A stretch of DNA of 64,000 bases, from NCBI RefSeq assembly GCF_019801215.1, contig NZ_JAHVJO010000002.1:496001-560000 (forward strand), read 5' to 3'. Shown piece after piece: positions 8,015 to 16,795 of the stretch. The position numbers were made by a program, and so were the translations under genes. Within the stretch, counting starts at the first letter, position 1. The number at the start of each line of letters is the position of its first letter. The stretch is from Fictibacillus nanhaiensis (lineage in GTDB: Bacteria; Bacillota; Bacilli; Bacillales; Fictibacillaceae). The notes beneath the pieces are model-generated. The model was given only the letters and a program-made list of their open reading frames with translations, was not told the origin of the DNA and searched no databases.

Positions 8015-9700
8015 ATGTTCATTAAACAAACGTTTAAAAGATTGCTAGCCACTTCCCTTGCAGCGGGCCTTATTTCCTCCCAAGTAACAATGCCTGTTTT
8101 TGCAGAGTCAGATGATGATGAAAAGAAGCGCCATAAAAATAAAACATACAACCTTTCCCTCATGCATACGAACGATACACATGCACATTTAGATAATGTT
8201 CCAAAACTAGTAACTGCAGTTAAAGAAGTGCGCGCGGAAAACCCTAGCACTCTTCTGCTTAATGCAGGTGACGTATTCTCAGGCACGCTTTATTTTAACG
8301 AATTTCAAGGACAAGCTGATCTTGAGTTTATGAACCTATTAGATTATGATCTTATGACATTTGGAAACCATGAATTTGACTTAGGTGCTAGCCCAGAAGG
8401 TCATCAGGCTTTAGCAGCGTTTGTTAAACAGGCTAATTTCCCTTTCGTAAGTTCGAACGTTGACTTTTCTAAAGACCCATATCTAAAAGAGTTATTTGAA
8501 GGCTACGCTCTTCGTCCAAAAGATGGCAGAATCTATTCATCTGTCGTAAAAAAAGTTAACGGTGAATATGTTGGTTTTATCGGTCTGACTACAGAAGAAA
8601 CGAAGGACATCTCAAGTCCAGGGAATGTTGTTTTTCAAAATTATATAAAAGAAGCTAAAAAAGAAGTAAAGTTATTAGAACGTTTTGGTATCAACAAGAT
8701 TGTTGCGATTACTCACTTAGGACTGGATGATAACCCAGCTTATGACAACGATGTGGAACTTGCCAAAAACGTTGATGGAATTGATGTTATCGTTGGGGGA
8801 CACAGCCATACCCAGCTGAATGAGCCCGTTGTTGTTTCAACAGATGAAAGAGGAAAAAAGAAAGATTCTACTGTCATTGTTCAAGCCTCCCAATATGGAA
8901 ATTACTTAGGAAAGCTTGATGTGCAGTTCAATAAAAAAGGAAAAGTGATCGGACAAGCTGGAAAGTTGATTAAAGTTACAGATAAAGCCCCAGATTCAGA
9001 AGCTGCTGCGCTGCTAGAAAAGTATTCTAGTAAGATTGAAGAAATAAAGAAGAAACCAACAGGCGCTGTTGCTGAAAAAGCATTGGCTAACCCGCGATTA
9101 GGACAAAACGGCAGTGAAGTCAGTGTAAGAAGCAACGAAACAGAGCTTGGAAACCTGATCACAGATGGCATGTTAGATAAAGCTAAGGAATTTAACCCAA
9201 ATGTGGTAATGGCGTTCCAAAACGGCGGCGGAATTCGTGCCCCAATTGATCAAGGTGAAATCACATATGGAGAAGTGTTAACGACGCTTCCGTTTGGAAA
9301 TACACTTGCAACAATGAAACTTACGGGTTCAGAGATTAAAACAGCACTCGAGCATAGCGTAAGCCAAGCACCTAAAGAAAGCGGCGGCTTCCTACACGTT
9401 TCTGGAATGAAGTTTACCTATGACAGCACAAAAGCTGCTGGAGAACGTGTTGTTTCTATGGAGGTAAAAGCAGCTGACGGAACATTAACGCCTATTAACT
9501 TGCAGCAGGAATACGTGATTGCAACAAACGCGTTTACAGCAAAAGGCGGAGACGGATATACCGTATTTAAAAATGCGTATGAACAAGGACGCGTAACGGA
9601 TCTAGGTGCGTCTGACTGGGAAAACCTTCGAGATTATGTAGCTAAATTAGTAAATGTTAACCCACAGATTGAAGGACGCATTGTTGATCTATCTAAGTAA
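8015..9700 (+). CDS. Secreted 5'-nucleotidase / 2',3'-cyclic phosphodiesterase family phosphoesterase
   Basis: A 561-residue secreted metallophosphoesterase. It has a signal peptide (about residues 1-31, ending PVFAES), a calcineurin-like N-domain with MHTNDTHAH, NAGDVFSG, GNHEFD and GGHSHT as di-metal ligands, and a 5'-nucleotidase C-terminal domain (QNGGGIRAPIDQGEITYGE). The family releases phosphate from extracellular nucleotides. No LPXTG motif or membrane tail is seen, so it is probably released. It stands alone between two terminators. Confidence 0.92.
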   Translation: MFIKQTFKRLLATSLAAGLISSQVTMPVFAESDDDEKKRHKNKTYNLSLMHTNDTHAHLDNVPKLVTAVKEVRAENPSTLLLNAGDVFSGTLYFNEFQGQADLEFMNLLDYDLMTFGNHEFDLGASPEGHQALAAFVKQANFPFVSSNVDFSKDPYLKELFEGYALRPKDGRIYSSVVKKVNGEYVGFIGLTTEETKDISSPGNVVFQNYIKEAKKEVKLLERFGINKIVAITHLGLDDNPAYDNDVELAKNVDGIDVIVGGHSHTQLNEPVVVSTDERGKKKDSTVIVQASQYGNYLGKLDVQFNKKGKVIGQAGKLIKVTDKAPDSEAAALLEKYSSKIEEIKKKPTGAVAEKALANPRLGQNGSEVSVRSNETELGNLITDGMLDKAKEFNPNVVMAFQNGGGIRAPIDQGEITYGEVLTTLPFGNTLATMKLTGSEIKTALEHSVSQAPKESGGFLHVSGMKFTYDSTKAAGERVVSMEVKAADGTLTPINLQQEYVIATNAFTAKGGDGYTVFKNAYEQGRVTDLGASDWENLRDYVAKLVNVNPQIEGRIVDLSK

Positions 9701-9708
9701 AAGTTTAG

Positions 9709-9738
9709 AGGCCTTAGGACCTTCCTAAGGTCTTTTTC
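9709..9738 (+). terminator. Rho-independent terminator
   Basis: CCTTAGG (9712-9718) pairs with CCTAAGG (9724-9730), then TCTTTTTC. Confidence 0.8.
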
Positions 9739-9835
9739 TATGTCTTAAACATGACTTTATACCCACGTTAAAAGTAATGTTTTATGTTAAATTATGGTAT
9801 ATGTTATATAATTTACCTTAAGGAGGGAGTAATGA

Positions 9836-10222
9836 TTGAATCGAGTAAAACCAAAGCAAAAAAATAAATTACATATTCCTGTAAACATCTATAAAGGGGA
9901 AAAGCTCGTTAAAGAAGCTGAGAGTATACAAGAAGCTGCAAGATGGCTTAAACAAGATACAGAAGATCGTTTTAAGAGATTCTCTGTTATTACAAAAGGC
10001 ATTTGGTATTATGCACATTATTCCTATAACGGATATACATACTATTTTGAAACGGATCCAGCTGCGGTTGCACTTTATTTTGAACGGATTAACCGAAAAA
10101 TTTTAACTCGAATTCAATCAGATGAAGCTCTAAACAATCTTGGACGATACAAAACGTGGAAAGCTGAACCTAATCTCTTGGAACACACTAATAAAGAAGT
10201 ATCTTTCCTGTTTCATATTTAG
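9836..10222 (+). CDS. Hypothetical 128-residue protein
   Basis: It starts at TTG 9836 behind a strong AAGGAGGG; an ATG four bases earlier is in another frame and stops after 11 codons. The sequence is basic at the N-terminus (NRVKPKQKNK). The stretch YKGEKLVKEAESIQEAARWLKQD resembles the short helical NUMOD/'IQEAARWL' DNA-binding modules of phage and intron proteins. The middle is Tyr-rich (YYAHYSYNGYTYYFE). I do not recognise the family; a nucleic-acid-binding role is only a suggestion. Confidence 0.65.
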   Translation: MNRVKPKQKNKLHIPVNIYKGEKLVKEAESIQEAARWLKQDTEDRFKRFSVITKGIWYYAHYSYNGYTYYFETDPAAVALYFERINRKILTRIQSDEALNNLGRYKTWKAEPNLLEHTNKEVSFLFHI

Positions 10223-10261
10223 CTATCAGTTTTCATTTTGATGTAAAGTGTATGTTAATTA

Positions 10262-10293
10262 GAAAGCCAGCACAGGGATGCTGGCTTTTTTAT
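10262..10293. terminator. Bidirectional terminator
   Basis: AAAGCCAGCA and TGCTGGCTTT form a perfect stem with T-runs on both strands, between two convergent genes. Confidence 0.85.
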
Positions 10294-10297
10294 TTTG

Positions 10298-11176
10298 TTA
10301 CGCGTCCAACCAATTGTAACGAGGGATTACTTCGTGTGCTGCTCGTTCTCTTCTCTTTTCCGTGCTGAACATGCCGGTTAGTGTTCCATAGTAATACTGG
10401 GTAAAGCTCGTTTTAATCTTGTGGCGTTTGTAGTGGAAAATCGTTGCTTTGAAGGCATCGATTACGATGGATGTCAGCTGAACAAGAGGCGTTTGAAAGT
10501 TAAACTTTTGATAAGCGAAGATAGCTTTTTGCCAGAAGGTATAAATCTCACAAGCTCTATCAAAGAATGGTTTTACTGTTTGTATGAATTCTCGTGGAAC
10601 ATTATCAGGTACAAAGGAGTGGTCGAGGTCTTGAAGTTGAGGGGTTCTAGAGTAAGGTTGGAAAGTGTCATTGTCGTTCTTTACGTGACGTATGTTTAGA
10701 TCTTTATTTTCTAGATTTAATAGGAGATTTATAGATTCTTGAGCCAAATGGTGGTTCTCTCCTCTACTCTCAGAAGGAGTTTCAGATTGTTGCCGATAAG
10801 TCAGTTGCGTTTCGGACGATGCCTCAATTGGTTGAAAAACAAAGACATTGTGTGCAAATCCCCCGTTTGATCGATAGGTATTAAGTATGTTAAGAAACCC
10901 CGTTGTTTTAGCTTTTCTGAGCATCCTAACGAAGGTTGCTCTCGAAATTCCACCTAGTTTGCCAGCGCATGCTGATACGAGTGTGGCAATTTTCGCATTA
11001 GCCACTCCAGGCACAACAACACTATATTGACTTAATACTTCAAATGCCATAAATTCTGAACGAGTGAATAAATCTGGGTGTTGCCGCAAAAATTGTTCCT
11101 TGTGCGCGTTAAACACCTCCACACTTTGAAATTTACTTAAATGCTTAAACTGATAAATGTTGCCTGCTCTCACCAT
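10298..11176 (-). CDS. Helix-turn-helix protein resembling plasmid replication initiators
   Basis: A 292-residue cytosolic protein. Residues about 40-110 look like a winged helix: an FTRSEFMAFEVLSQYS helix, then KLGGISRATFVRMLRKAKTTGFL (recognition helix with the conserved SRATF), then a wing NGGFAHNVFVF. Proteins of this layout occur in several chromosomal copies in bacilli and resemble plasmid or phage replication and helix-turn-helix proteins. Residues 125-200 are polar and probably disordered. No partner genes are adjacent, and the function is unknown. Confidence 0.65.
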   Translation of the reverse strand: MVRAGNIYQFKHLSKFQSVEVFNAHKEQFLRQHPDLFTRSEFMAFEVLSQYSVVVPGVANAKIATLVSACAGKLGGISRATFVRMLRKAKTTGFLNILNTYRSNGGFAHNVFVFQPIEASSETQLTYRQQSETPSESRGENHHLAQESINLLLNLENKDLNIRHVKNDNDTFQPYSRTPQLQDLDHSFVPDNVPREFIQTVKPFFDRACEIYTFWQKAIFAYQKFNFQTPLVQLTSIVIDAFKATIFHYKRHKIKTSFTQYYYGTLTGMFSTEKRRERAAHEVIPRYNWLDA

Positions 11177-11253
11177 TCTTCCTCCCTTAACTTTTGACTC
11201 ATCTATAAATGATTAGAGAAAGAGAAAAAAAGCCATGAAGTGTAAAAAGAAAA

Positions 11254-11281
11254 GAGGCAGCTTTAAAGATAAGCCACCTTA
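11254..11281 (-). terminator. probable terminator of the L,D-transpeptidase gene
   Basis: In the minus-strand RNA AGGUGGC pairs with GCUGCCU (two G-U pairs), followed by CUUUUCUUUUU. Confidence 0.45.
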
Positions 11282-12379
11282 TTAATGATTCCAATGAAAT
11301 TTTTGATTTGATTGTGTTTCACTCGCAAGTTGTTGTTGTGTTAGAGCAATCATTGGCAACCCTTCCTGGAAGGTTGCAGCAGGAGGTTCTCCCTCTTTTA
11401 CTGAAAAAGGAGTCCCAAGAGCGATATATGGGTATAGCTCCTCAATATGATCATTGAAAAGACGAATGCATCCTTTCGTTGAGCGGCTACCGATTGAGAA
11501 AGGATTATCCGTTCCATGAATCGCATAATTGTCTTCTAACACAAGTCCCCTTGTTCCGAAAGCTCCATCTCCCCCGTTTGGATTCACGACCCTTTCAGTA
11601 ATGATACTCTTGTTAAATGGCAGCTTCTCTTTTCCAGATGCAACCGGATAAATGGACAAAACTTCCCCACTTCCTCTTACAAGGGCTAGCTTATTTACAT
11701 TCTGAAAAAAATGAAGTTCCACGGTAAAGTCTTTTGGAATGTTACGTTCAAACACTTTTCCAGCAGAACTGATCTGTAATGGTGAACTACTAAAAATGTA
11801 ATGTTCCTTAGGGATGTAAGATAAGGTGTTTAGCTGACCATTCCTTTTTAAAAGGTCATGTTCTGAGGTCGGATATTTCCCGTTTTTTTCTTTATATCGT
11901 TCTGCACCGTTTAAAAAAATGAGGCTGGGCAGTTCTGACGGGTCAGTCTTAGCTTGGGCAGAAACGATATGATTGTTTTCCGAGTAATAATAGTTATTTT
12001 CCTTCACCCAGTAGTTGTTAATGAGAAGCGGCAAAAAAAGCAAGAGCAAACATAAAACACTTGTGATTAAAAAGGTCCATAAGAAGGTTCTTTTCAATCC
12101 GTGTTCTGACCGTTTCTCAATTTTGGAAAGGTTCGATGACAATCCGTTCCATTCTTTAAGCAGAGAGTCAGCTTTGTAATAGCCTAGCGATTTTGCCTTT
12201 TCTAATTTTTTTATCGCATCAACGAACTTGCCTTGCCCATAAAGCTCTTTAGCATATTCATATAGAGCTTCTTTATGATTAGGCTGGCACCGTAGAAACT
12301 TTTTATAAAATTCAGGATCATCTTTTCTTATATACATATTAGGTCTTCCTTCAATTAAATCCTTTTTTAAATAATCCAT
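11282..12379 (-). CDS. L,D-transpeptidase with N-terminal TPR and transmembrane segment
   Basis: From ATG 12379 the protein has 365 residues: a cytoplasmic TPR-like repeat (about 15-60, NHKEALYEYAKELYGQGKFVDAIKKLEKA), one membrane helix (about 95-115), an extracellular linker, and a C-terminal YkuD domain. The catalytic HGTDNPFSIG...STKGCIRL motif puts the active Cys at about residue 304. YkuD enzymes make 3-3 peptidoglycan cross-links or attach proteins to them. I place the start at 12379 rather than 12472 because an AAGGAAGG site precedes it and a SinR-type operator (12411-12426) would otherwise lie inside the gene. The TPR-TM-YkuD fusion is less common than LysM-YkuD. Confidence 0.88.
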   Translation of the reverse strand: MDYLKKDLIEGRPNMYIRKDDPEFYKKFLRCQPNHKEALYEYAKELYGQGKFVDAIKKLEKAKSLGYYKADSLLKEWNGLSSNLSKIEKRSEHGLKRTFLWTFLITSVLCLLLLFLPLLINNYWVKENNYYYSENNHIVSAQAKTDPSELPSLIFLNGAERYKEKNGKYPTSEHDLLKRNGQLNTLSYIPKEHYIFSSSPLQISSAGKVFERNIPKDFTVELHFFQNVNKLALVRGSGEVLSIYPVASGKEKLPFNKSIITERVVNPNGGDGAFGTRGLVLEDNYAIHGTDNPFSIGSRSTKGCIRLFNDHIEELYPYIALGTPFSVKEGEPPAATFQEGLPMIALTQQQLASETQSNQKFHWNH

Positions 12380-12410
12380 GTTATCAGACCTTCCTTCATT
12401 GGATTTTGAA

Positions 12411-12426
12411 GTTCTTAATAAAGAAC
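12411..12426. promoter_or_regulatory. SinR-type operator upstream of the L,D-transpeptidase
   Basis: GTTCTTAATAAAGAAC holds the SinR half-site GTTCTT and its inverted partner AAAGAAC. It lies 32 bp before the ATG at 12379. Confidence 0.7.
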
Positions 12427-12532
12427 GACACAACCAAAAAAAATAGATTACTCTTGTTTGTTCTTCATACAAAACGAAATCATAAGATAATAGCTCATTT
12501 TATGTTATATATCACTATTATAGTTCTTTATA

Positions 12533-12548
12533 TAGAACAAAGCAACTC
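12533..12548. promoter_or_regulatory. second SinR-type operator between the L,D-transpeptidase and SDR genes
   Basis: GTTCTTTATATAGAAC shares the 16-bp inverted-repeat geometry of the operator at 12411. It sits between divergent genes. Confidence 0.65.
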
Positions 12549-12563
12549 TATTTTTTAAAAAAG

Positions 12564-12588
12564 GTTTATTACAAGGTGAGATGGGAAA
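12564..12588 (+). promoter_or_regulatory. sigma-B type promoter of the SDR gene
   Basis: GTTTAT (12564-12569) and GGGAAA (12583-12588) are 13 bp apart, matching the sigma-B consensus GTTTAA-N12-15-GGGWAW. The distance to the start at 12628 is plausible. Confidence 0.65.
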
Positions 12589-12627
12589 GGTAGATTTAGT
12601 AAGAAATTTAAAAGGAGTGATGTGTAC

Positions 12628-13494
12628 ATGTCTAATCAAGAACATCCCAAAGGACAGCCAGCTCAGCACCAAAACCAACAGCCTGGTGTTGAATCAGAAA
12701 TGACACCACTACCACAATCTGAAAGTCCGACATATATTGGAAGTGGAAAATTAAAAGATAAGTCCGCACTCATCACAGGTGGGGACAGCGGGATTGGAAA
12801 AGCAGTCGCGATTGCTTTCGCGAAGGAAGGCGCAAACGTTGCGATCGTATACTTAGAAGAATCAGGTGACGCAGAGGAAACAAAGAAACAAATAGAAGAA
12901 GAAGGCGTAAAATGTCTGCTTTTACGAGGTGATATCGGAGAAGAATCATTCTGTTCACAAGCTGTCCGTGATGTTGTTGGATCTTTTGGTAGCCTGGATG
13001 TGCTTGTAAATAATGCAGCTGAACAGCACCCACAGCAGAATTTTGAGGATATTACCGCTGAACAGCTTGAGAAAACATTTCGAACAAATATTTTTGGTAT
13101 GTTCCATTTAACAAAAGCTGCACTTCCTCATTTGAAACCAGGAAGTACAATTATTAATACAGCCTCCATTACAGCCTATCAAGGACATCCGGAACTGATT
13201 GATTATGCATCGACAAAAGGGGCAATTGTTTCGTTTACCCGTTCGTTATCCAATAATCTTGTCAAGAAAGGAATTCGTGTAAACGGGGTTGCACCAGGTC
13301 CCATCTGGACCCCACTCATTCCATCCACCTTTTCAGCAGATAAAGTAGAGCAGTTTGGTAAAGATACCCCAATGGGCCGGCCTGGTCAGCCTGAAGAACT
13401 CGCTCCAGCTTACGTGTACTTAGCAAGTGAAGACTCTTCTTATGTATCCGGACAGATGATTCACATAAATGGTGGTAAAGTAGTAAATGGATAA
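12628..13494 (+). CDS. General-stress short-chain dehydrogenase (YhdF/YhxC/YhxD family)
   Basis: A 288-residue SDR oxidoreductase. After a Gln/Pro-rich leader of about 45 residues come the NAD(P) motif TGGDSGIG, the NNAAEQHP loop, the catalytic Ser (NTASITAY) and YASTK. It ends QMIHINGGKVVNG. ATG 12628 is preferred over GTG 12622 because AAAGGAG lies ten bases upstream. The sigma-B type promoter fits its relatives, which are sigma-B general stress proteins in B. subtilis. The physiological substrate is unknown. A relic of a similar gene's tail is at 27987-28025. Confidence 0.88.
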   Translation: MSNQEHPKGQPAQHQNQQPGVESEMTPLPQSESPTYIGSGKLKDKSALITGGDSGIGKAVAIAFAKEGANVAIVYLEESGDAEETKKQIEEEGVKCLLLRGDIGEESFCSQAVRDVVGSFGSLDVLVNNAAEQHPQQNFEDITAEQLEKTFRTNIFGMFHLTKAALPHLKPGSTIINTASITAYQGHPELIDYASTKGAIVSFTRSLSNNLVKKGIRVNGVAPGPIWTPLIPSTFSADKVEQFGKDTPMGRPGQPEELAPAYVYLASEDSSYVSGQMIHINGGKVVNG

Positions 13495-13499
13495 ACATA

Positions 13500-13530
13500 A
13501 AGCCGGCGCTAAAAAAGCGTCGGCTCTTTA
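13500..13530 (+). terminator. Rho-independent terminator after the SDR gene
   Basis: AGCCGGCGCT and AGCGTCGGCT form a stem with one wobble pair around AAAAA, followed by CTTTA. Confidence 0.75.
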
Positions 13531-13761
13531 AATCGTATAATCAAGGGATGGGTGAAATTCTCTAAACTTATAGTGGCGAAGTTTAGCCGTGTTCCATCGT
13601 TTCTCTAAAAGATTTAGTTTCTTTTTTACATAGTCAAATGGTGCTGTTCCTTGAAACTCATCTCCAAGGTAAATCTTACACTCATTCTTTCCTACGTACA
13701 CTACTTTTAGAATATATCCATTAATGTGACAGATGTATACTCCATTCTCAAGACGAATCAA
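13528..13761 (-). CDS. Hypothetical 77-residue protein, last gene of the sortase operon
   Basis: It starts at TTG 13761, two bases after the stop of the SinR-like gene, with GAGGTG as ribosome site, so it is translationally coupled. The sequence is soluble and basic with several Tyr (YVGKNECKIYLGDEF; KFREFHPSLDYTI). I do not recognise the family. Coupling to the SinR-like regulator suggests a regulatory accessory, but this is inference. Confidence 0.65.
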   Translation of the reverse strand: MIRLENGVYICHINGYILKVVYVGKNECKIYLGDEFQGTAPFDYVKKKLNLLEKRWNTAKLRHYKFREFHPSLDYTI

Positions 13762-13763
13762 GG

Positions 13764-14102
13764 TTACACCTCTTCCTTAACCGTTCGTTTCCATGTTTCA
13801 TATGCAATAAAGGCACGTATTTCTTCTTTTCCAATTCCCATATCCTTTGCTTGTGCTACAAGATCAACCCATTCAGGGTCAAGTAATTCTACACGTATAT
13901 CTAACAATTGTTCCACAGGGACCTCCAAAGCAGTCGCTATTTTTTGAATCATATGCGCAGACGGGTTATTTTTATTACTCTCTATGCTGCTTAGATACCC
14001 TTTTGAAATACCCGCTTTGTTAGCAAGTTTCGTGATGCTGATCGCTTTTCGTGATCGTACTTTTTTTATTTGTTTTCCTACATTTATATTCACGATTGAC
14101 AT
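13764..14102 (-). CDS. SinR-like transcriptional regulator (second SinR paralogue)
   Basis: A 112-residue protein with an N-terminal HTH_3 domain (VGKQIKKVRSRKAISITKLANKAGISKGYLSSIESNKNNPS, about 8-50). The C-terminal Sin dimerisation helix pair (LLDPEWVDLVAQAKDMGIGKEEIRAFIAYETWK, about 73-106) is the part that SinI displaces in B. subtilis SinR. It is encoded 9 bp after the sortase and in the same operon as the LPXTG protein. It may bind the GTTCTTwwTAAAGAAC operators or exchange subunits with the true SinR (42434-42757), as SlrR does. Which role applies cannot be told from sequence. Confidence 0.88.
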   Translation of the reverse strand: MSIVNINVGKQIKKVRSRKAISITKLANKAGISKGYLSSIESNKNNPSAHMIQKIATALEVPVEQLLDIRVELLDPEWVDLVAQAKDMGIGKEEIRAFIAYETWKRTVKEEV

Positions 14103-14111
14103 CTTCCTTCG

Positions 14112-14729
14112 CTATAAAACCTCCTCTTTCTGTAAAACAGCTTTTACAATGTAACGGTGAGTTGGGTTTTTCATAGGATGACAAGTAATTAAGGTAATCA
14201 TGCTTTCGTTGTTTTCATTTTGAAGGACTGACAGGTCGGTAGGTAAAACGAGTAATTTTTCGGTTACAGAATAAGTGAACTTTTTCTGAGTCGTTTCAAT
14301 CTGGATGAGGTCACCTTCCTCAACTTCTGGCAGACGGTTGAACTGTTTTCCGTACGTATAGCTGCGATGTGCAGCAATGGCTGAGTTCCCAATCTCACCT
14401 ATAGATCCAGTTCCAGCTAAATGTCCAGCAGCCACTTTTAAATTTTTCTGAGAGGCTCCTTCCATAATGGGAATCATAAGGTCAATTTGGTTAATCGTAA
14501 GTTTACCTAGTATGCCGTTTTTTGGTGTTGTATTTGGTTGAGGTTGCTGTATTTCTAAAAAAATATCATCCAGCTGTTGATAGCTTTGTTGGATTACAGA
14601 ATTGACCTCAGCCGCTTCCCAGTCTTTCAACAGCTGTCTTTCTACTTGAGAATAGTACATGCTTTTCGCTTTCGGATAGAACATGGTGCTTAAACCTATC
14701 ACAAGCAACAAGTAAGCAAACCACTTCAT
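14112..14729 (-). CDS. srtD: Class D sortase
   Basis: A 205-residue membrane transpeptidase: N-terminal signal-anchor (about 3-18), then the sortase barrel. Catalytic residues are His in AAHRSYTYG, Cys in MITLITCHP (about 183) and Arg in THRYIV (about 192). It lies directly behind the LPQTG protein (TAA then GTGATG), so the substrate is almost certainly its neighbour. The ATG at 14729 follows a GTG at 14732; either can be the start, and an AGAGGTTA site fits both. Class D enzymes in bacilli often act in stationary phase or sporulating cells. Confidence 0.92.
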   Translation of the reverse strand: MKWFAYLLLVIGLSTMFYPKAKSMYYSQVERQLLKDWEAAEVNSVIQQSYQQLDDIFLEIQQPQPNTTPKNGILGKLTINQIDLMIPIMEGASQKNLKVAAGHLAGTGSIGEIGNSAIAAHRSYTYGKQFNRLPEVEEGDLIQIETTQKKFTYSVTEKLLVLPTDLSVLQNENNESMITLITCHPMKNPTHRYIVKAVLQKEEVL

Positions 14730-14732
14730 CAC

Positions 14733-15464
14733 TTAACCTCTTTTAAAGGGGTTTGGAAGAATAGATTTTTTAACTAGCAATAATCCTAGCCCAGCCAATG
14801 AAATGAAAAATCCTGTTAATAAGATTAAGAAAGGATTTTCTTCACCTGTTTGCGGCAGTGAACCTGTATCTTTATTTGGTGGATCAGCTGGTTTTGTTGG
14901 TGTTGGATTATTGTTTGGGGGCTCATTTTTATCTGGTGGATGATTGCCGTCATCGTCATCATCTTTTCCAGGATCATCAGGAGAATCCCCTTCGGCGTGA
15001 ATGTGCAGTTCGACAACCGTACTTAATCCTTGAAACTCATTGCCCGATTCATAAGGAAAAGAAACGGTCACCTTAAGTTTTTCTTCTGAAAAACTCGTTA
15101 ATGAACGCGGACTTTTAAATCCGATAAATTCATCTAGTCCACCCTCAAACAACACACTTGCTTGACTCTCAACCTTAATTTGGAGTTGCTTGTATAAAAT
15201 CTCTGAGCCAGATTTCATCGTTGATTTTATGTTATATAAAAAGTCTTGATTTCCATTGTTTTGGATAATGAGTTCACGAGGAGCCCAATCACCGGGTTTA
15301 AAATTTTCGATATCAAAAACTACATGAGCCGGTAATGTATCTATTTTTATTTGCGGTGTAGTGGAATCTGCACCTGTACTGCCTATAGGTAAAAACAAAA
15401 TAAGCAAAAGAAAGATACAACTGAGAAGCATAATAAATTTAAGTCTATTAAAATTACGTTTCAT
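14733..15464 (-). CDS. LPXTG cell-wall anchored protein with TasA-like ectodomain
   Basis: A 243-residue protein with a signal peptide (about 1-32) and an ectodomain (about 36-165). A Pro/Asp/Lys-rich wall-spanning spacer follows, then LPQTGEE, a hydrophobic helix and the positive tail KKSILPNPFKRG. The ectodomain shares landmarks with the TasA encoded next to it: an FKPGDWAPRELIIQNNGN stretch corresponding to LKPGDTMLRTFELVNGG, and GNEFQG near its end corresponding to QNEFQG. I infer a TasA/camelysin-fold domain covalently anchored by the downstream sortase, perhaps as a fibre anchor. The TasA-likeness is from eye alignment only. Confidence 0.85.
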   Translation of the reverse strand: MKRNFNRLKFIMLLSCIFLLLILFLPIGSTGADSTTPQIKIDTLPAHVVFDIENFKPGDWAPRELIIQNNGNQDFLYNIKSTMKSGSEILYKQLQIKVESQASVLFEGGLDEFIGFKSPRSLTSFSEEKLKVTVSFPYESGNEFQGLSTVVELHIHAEGDSPDDPGKDDDDDGNHPPDKNEPPNNNPTPTKPADPPNKDTGSLPQTGEENPFLILLTGFFISLAGLGLLLVKKSILPNPFKRG

Positions 15465-15512
15465 CGAATCTACCTCACTACTTTAATACTTTCCTAGAGG
15501 TACTATTTATAG

Positions 15513-15543
15513 AAAAAGGTGGGAGCTGTAGATTCCCACCTCT
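15513..15543 (-). terminator. Rho-independent terminator after tasA
   Basis: AGGTGGGA and TCCCACCT form the stem; on the minus strand it is followed by TTTTTCT. It separates the tasA operon from the LPXTG/sortase operon. Confidence 0.85.
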
Positions 15544-15552
15544 TCTTTAAAT

Positions 15553-16146
15553 TTATCTTTCTTCCCCAGCTTTTTGTTTCGCATCAAATTTCCATTCAAG
15601 TGACAATGAGTCACCTTGGAATTCGTTTTGATCTTTCCCATTATCGACGAATTCAAATTGTACGAATAATAGATCACTTGATCCTGCTACAAGACCTTTT
15701 GTCCCCCACTGATCGCCAAACATTGTTTCAAACTTATTTTTAACTACTTTCGGATCCATATTTTTTAGTTCGGCTAACGTTGTAGACCAAATAGGTACAT
15801 CTAGTTTGTCAACGTTAAACAAGAAATTGACTCGAATATGGTCACCAAGATCACTTGCATTCACATCAGCACTGTTCACTGTATAAGTTGTGTTCAAAAC
15901 GACATTCTTAATGTCCAATGTTCCGCCATTTACAAGTTCAAACGTACGAAGCATGGTGTCTCCTGGCTTTAGGTTGTTAACATCAATAATTGTAGTAGGG
16001 TCTACAGACAAATCTAGAGTACCGGCAGCAAAGGTGTTATTCGTTACTTCTGAATCACTGAAATATGCATAAGTACCTCCACCTACTAATGACAATCCTA
16101 ACGCTGCTGAAGCTACACCTAAACCTAATCTCTTTTTCAAACTCAT
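15553..16146 (-). CDS. tasA: TasA/camelysin (CalY) family biofilm fibre protein
   Basis: A 197-residue secreted protein. It opens with a SipW-type signal region (MSLKKRLGLGVASAALGLSLV, then GGGTYAYFSDSEV with the usual TYAYFSD cleavage context). The single TasA-fold domain has LKPGDTMLRTFELVNGG and NEFQGDSLSLEWKFD. Family members form extracellular matrix fibres after release by SipW. It is 91 bp downstream of sipW with no SinR operator in between, so it is probably transcribed from the promoter before the DUF4047 gene. Confidence 0.93.
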   Translation of the reverse strand: MSLKKRLGLGVASAALGLSLVGGGTYAYFSDSEVTNNTFAAGTLDLSVDPTTIIDVNNLKPGDTMLRTFELVNGGTLDIKNVVLNTTYTVNSADVNASDLGDHIRVNFLFNVDKLDVPIWSTTLAELKNMDPKVVKNKFETMFGDQWGTKGLVAGSSDLLFVQFEFVDNGKDQNEFQGDSLSLEWKFDAKQKAGEER

Positions 16147-16237
16147 TTTCTTTTCCTCCCCTTCACCCTTTTTGGGTATGTAAGTTTTTATATTGAATCC
16201 GCAAAGGTATGATTACCTTCCAGAATTTCAACCACCA

Positions 16238-16795
16238 TTATTTTTCAGTTGTTGGAGCTTCTTTTTTCAGATCTACCTCTTTAATTCCGTTCCAAATGGT
16301 CATAGCTGAATAAACAAGAAGTAATAAACCTGGAAGGATTAACAGAAGTGCGGTACCGATCTTGGATTGAGCAGAAATTAAGAGATATCCGATGTAAGGG
16401 ATGGTGAATCCGTTATATTCCCCTACCACATTTTCAGGTAGCACTGGCTCGATGTCGGGTCCATCGTTGCTGTCCCCTTTTGTAATGTACTGAGTTGCAT
16501 TTCCTTTACCTTTAACTTCTAAAACTCGGTGAGTTATGAGCTTATCCGTTTCCTTGAAAATAATGACATCACCGCTTTTAAATCGCGTCATGTCCCCTCC
16601 AGGTTTTATGGCTATAATAGAACCTGTTTGGATATCCGGCTCCATGGAACCAGAATGTACGGATTTTATTTGATAACCCATTATCTGAGGTTCTCCACCA
16701 GATAGTTTGGAAGAAATGACGAACACTAACAATGCGAATAGAATGATGGTTAAGAAAACCGTAGTTAGTTGATTAAGCCACTTTAGTAATTTCAT
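16238..16795 (-). CDS. sipW: Signal peptidase I SipW (ER type)
   Basis: A 185-residue membrane protease with membrane segments near both ends (about 10-28 and 142-170). The catalytic Ser is in HSGSMEP (about residue 50), and a His in KLITHRV (about 89) replaces the Lys of ordinary bacterial signal peptidases, which marks the ER/SipW type. It releases TasA and TapA class preproteins. It overlaps the upstream DUF4047 gene by 4 bp (ATGA). Confidence 0.94.
   Translation of the reverse strand: MKLLKWLNQLTTVFLTIILFALLVFVISSKLSGGEPQIMGYQIKSVHSGSMEPDIQTGSIIAIKPGGDMTRFKSGDVIIFKETDKLITHRVLEVKGKGNATQYITKGDSNDGPDIEPVLPENVVGEYNGFTIPYIGYLLISAQSKIGTALLLILPGLLLLVYSAMTIWNGIKEVDLKKEAPTTEK

Noticed and set aside
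10298-11176. Rep-like HTH protein as sign of an integrated plasmid
   Set aside because: No origin, iterons or other plasmid genes around it; similar lone genes are common in bacilli.
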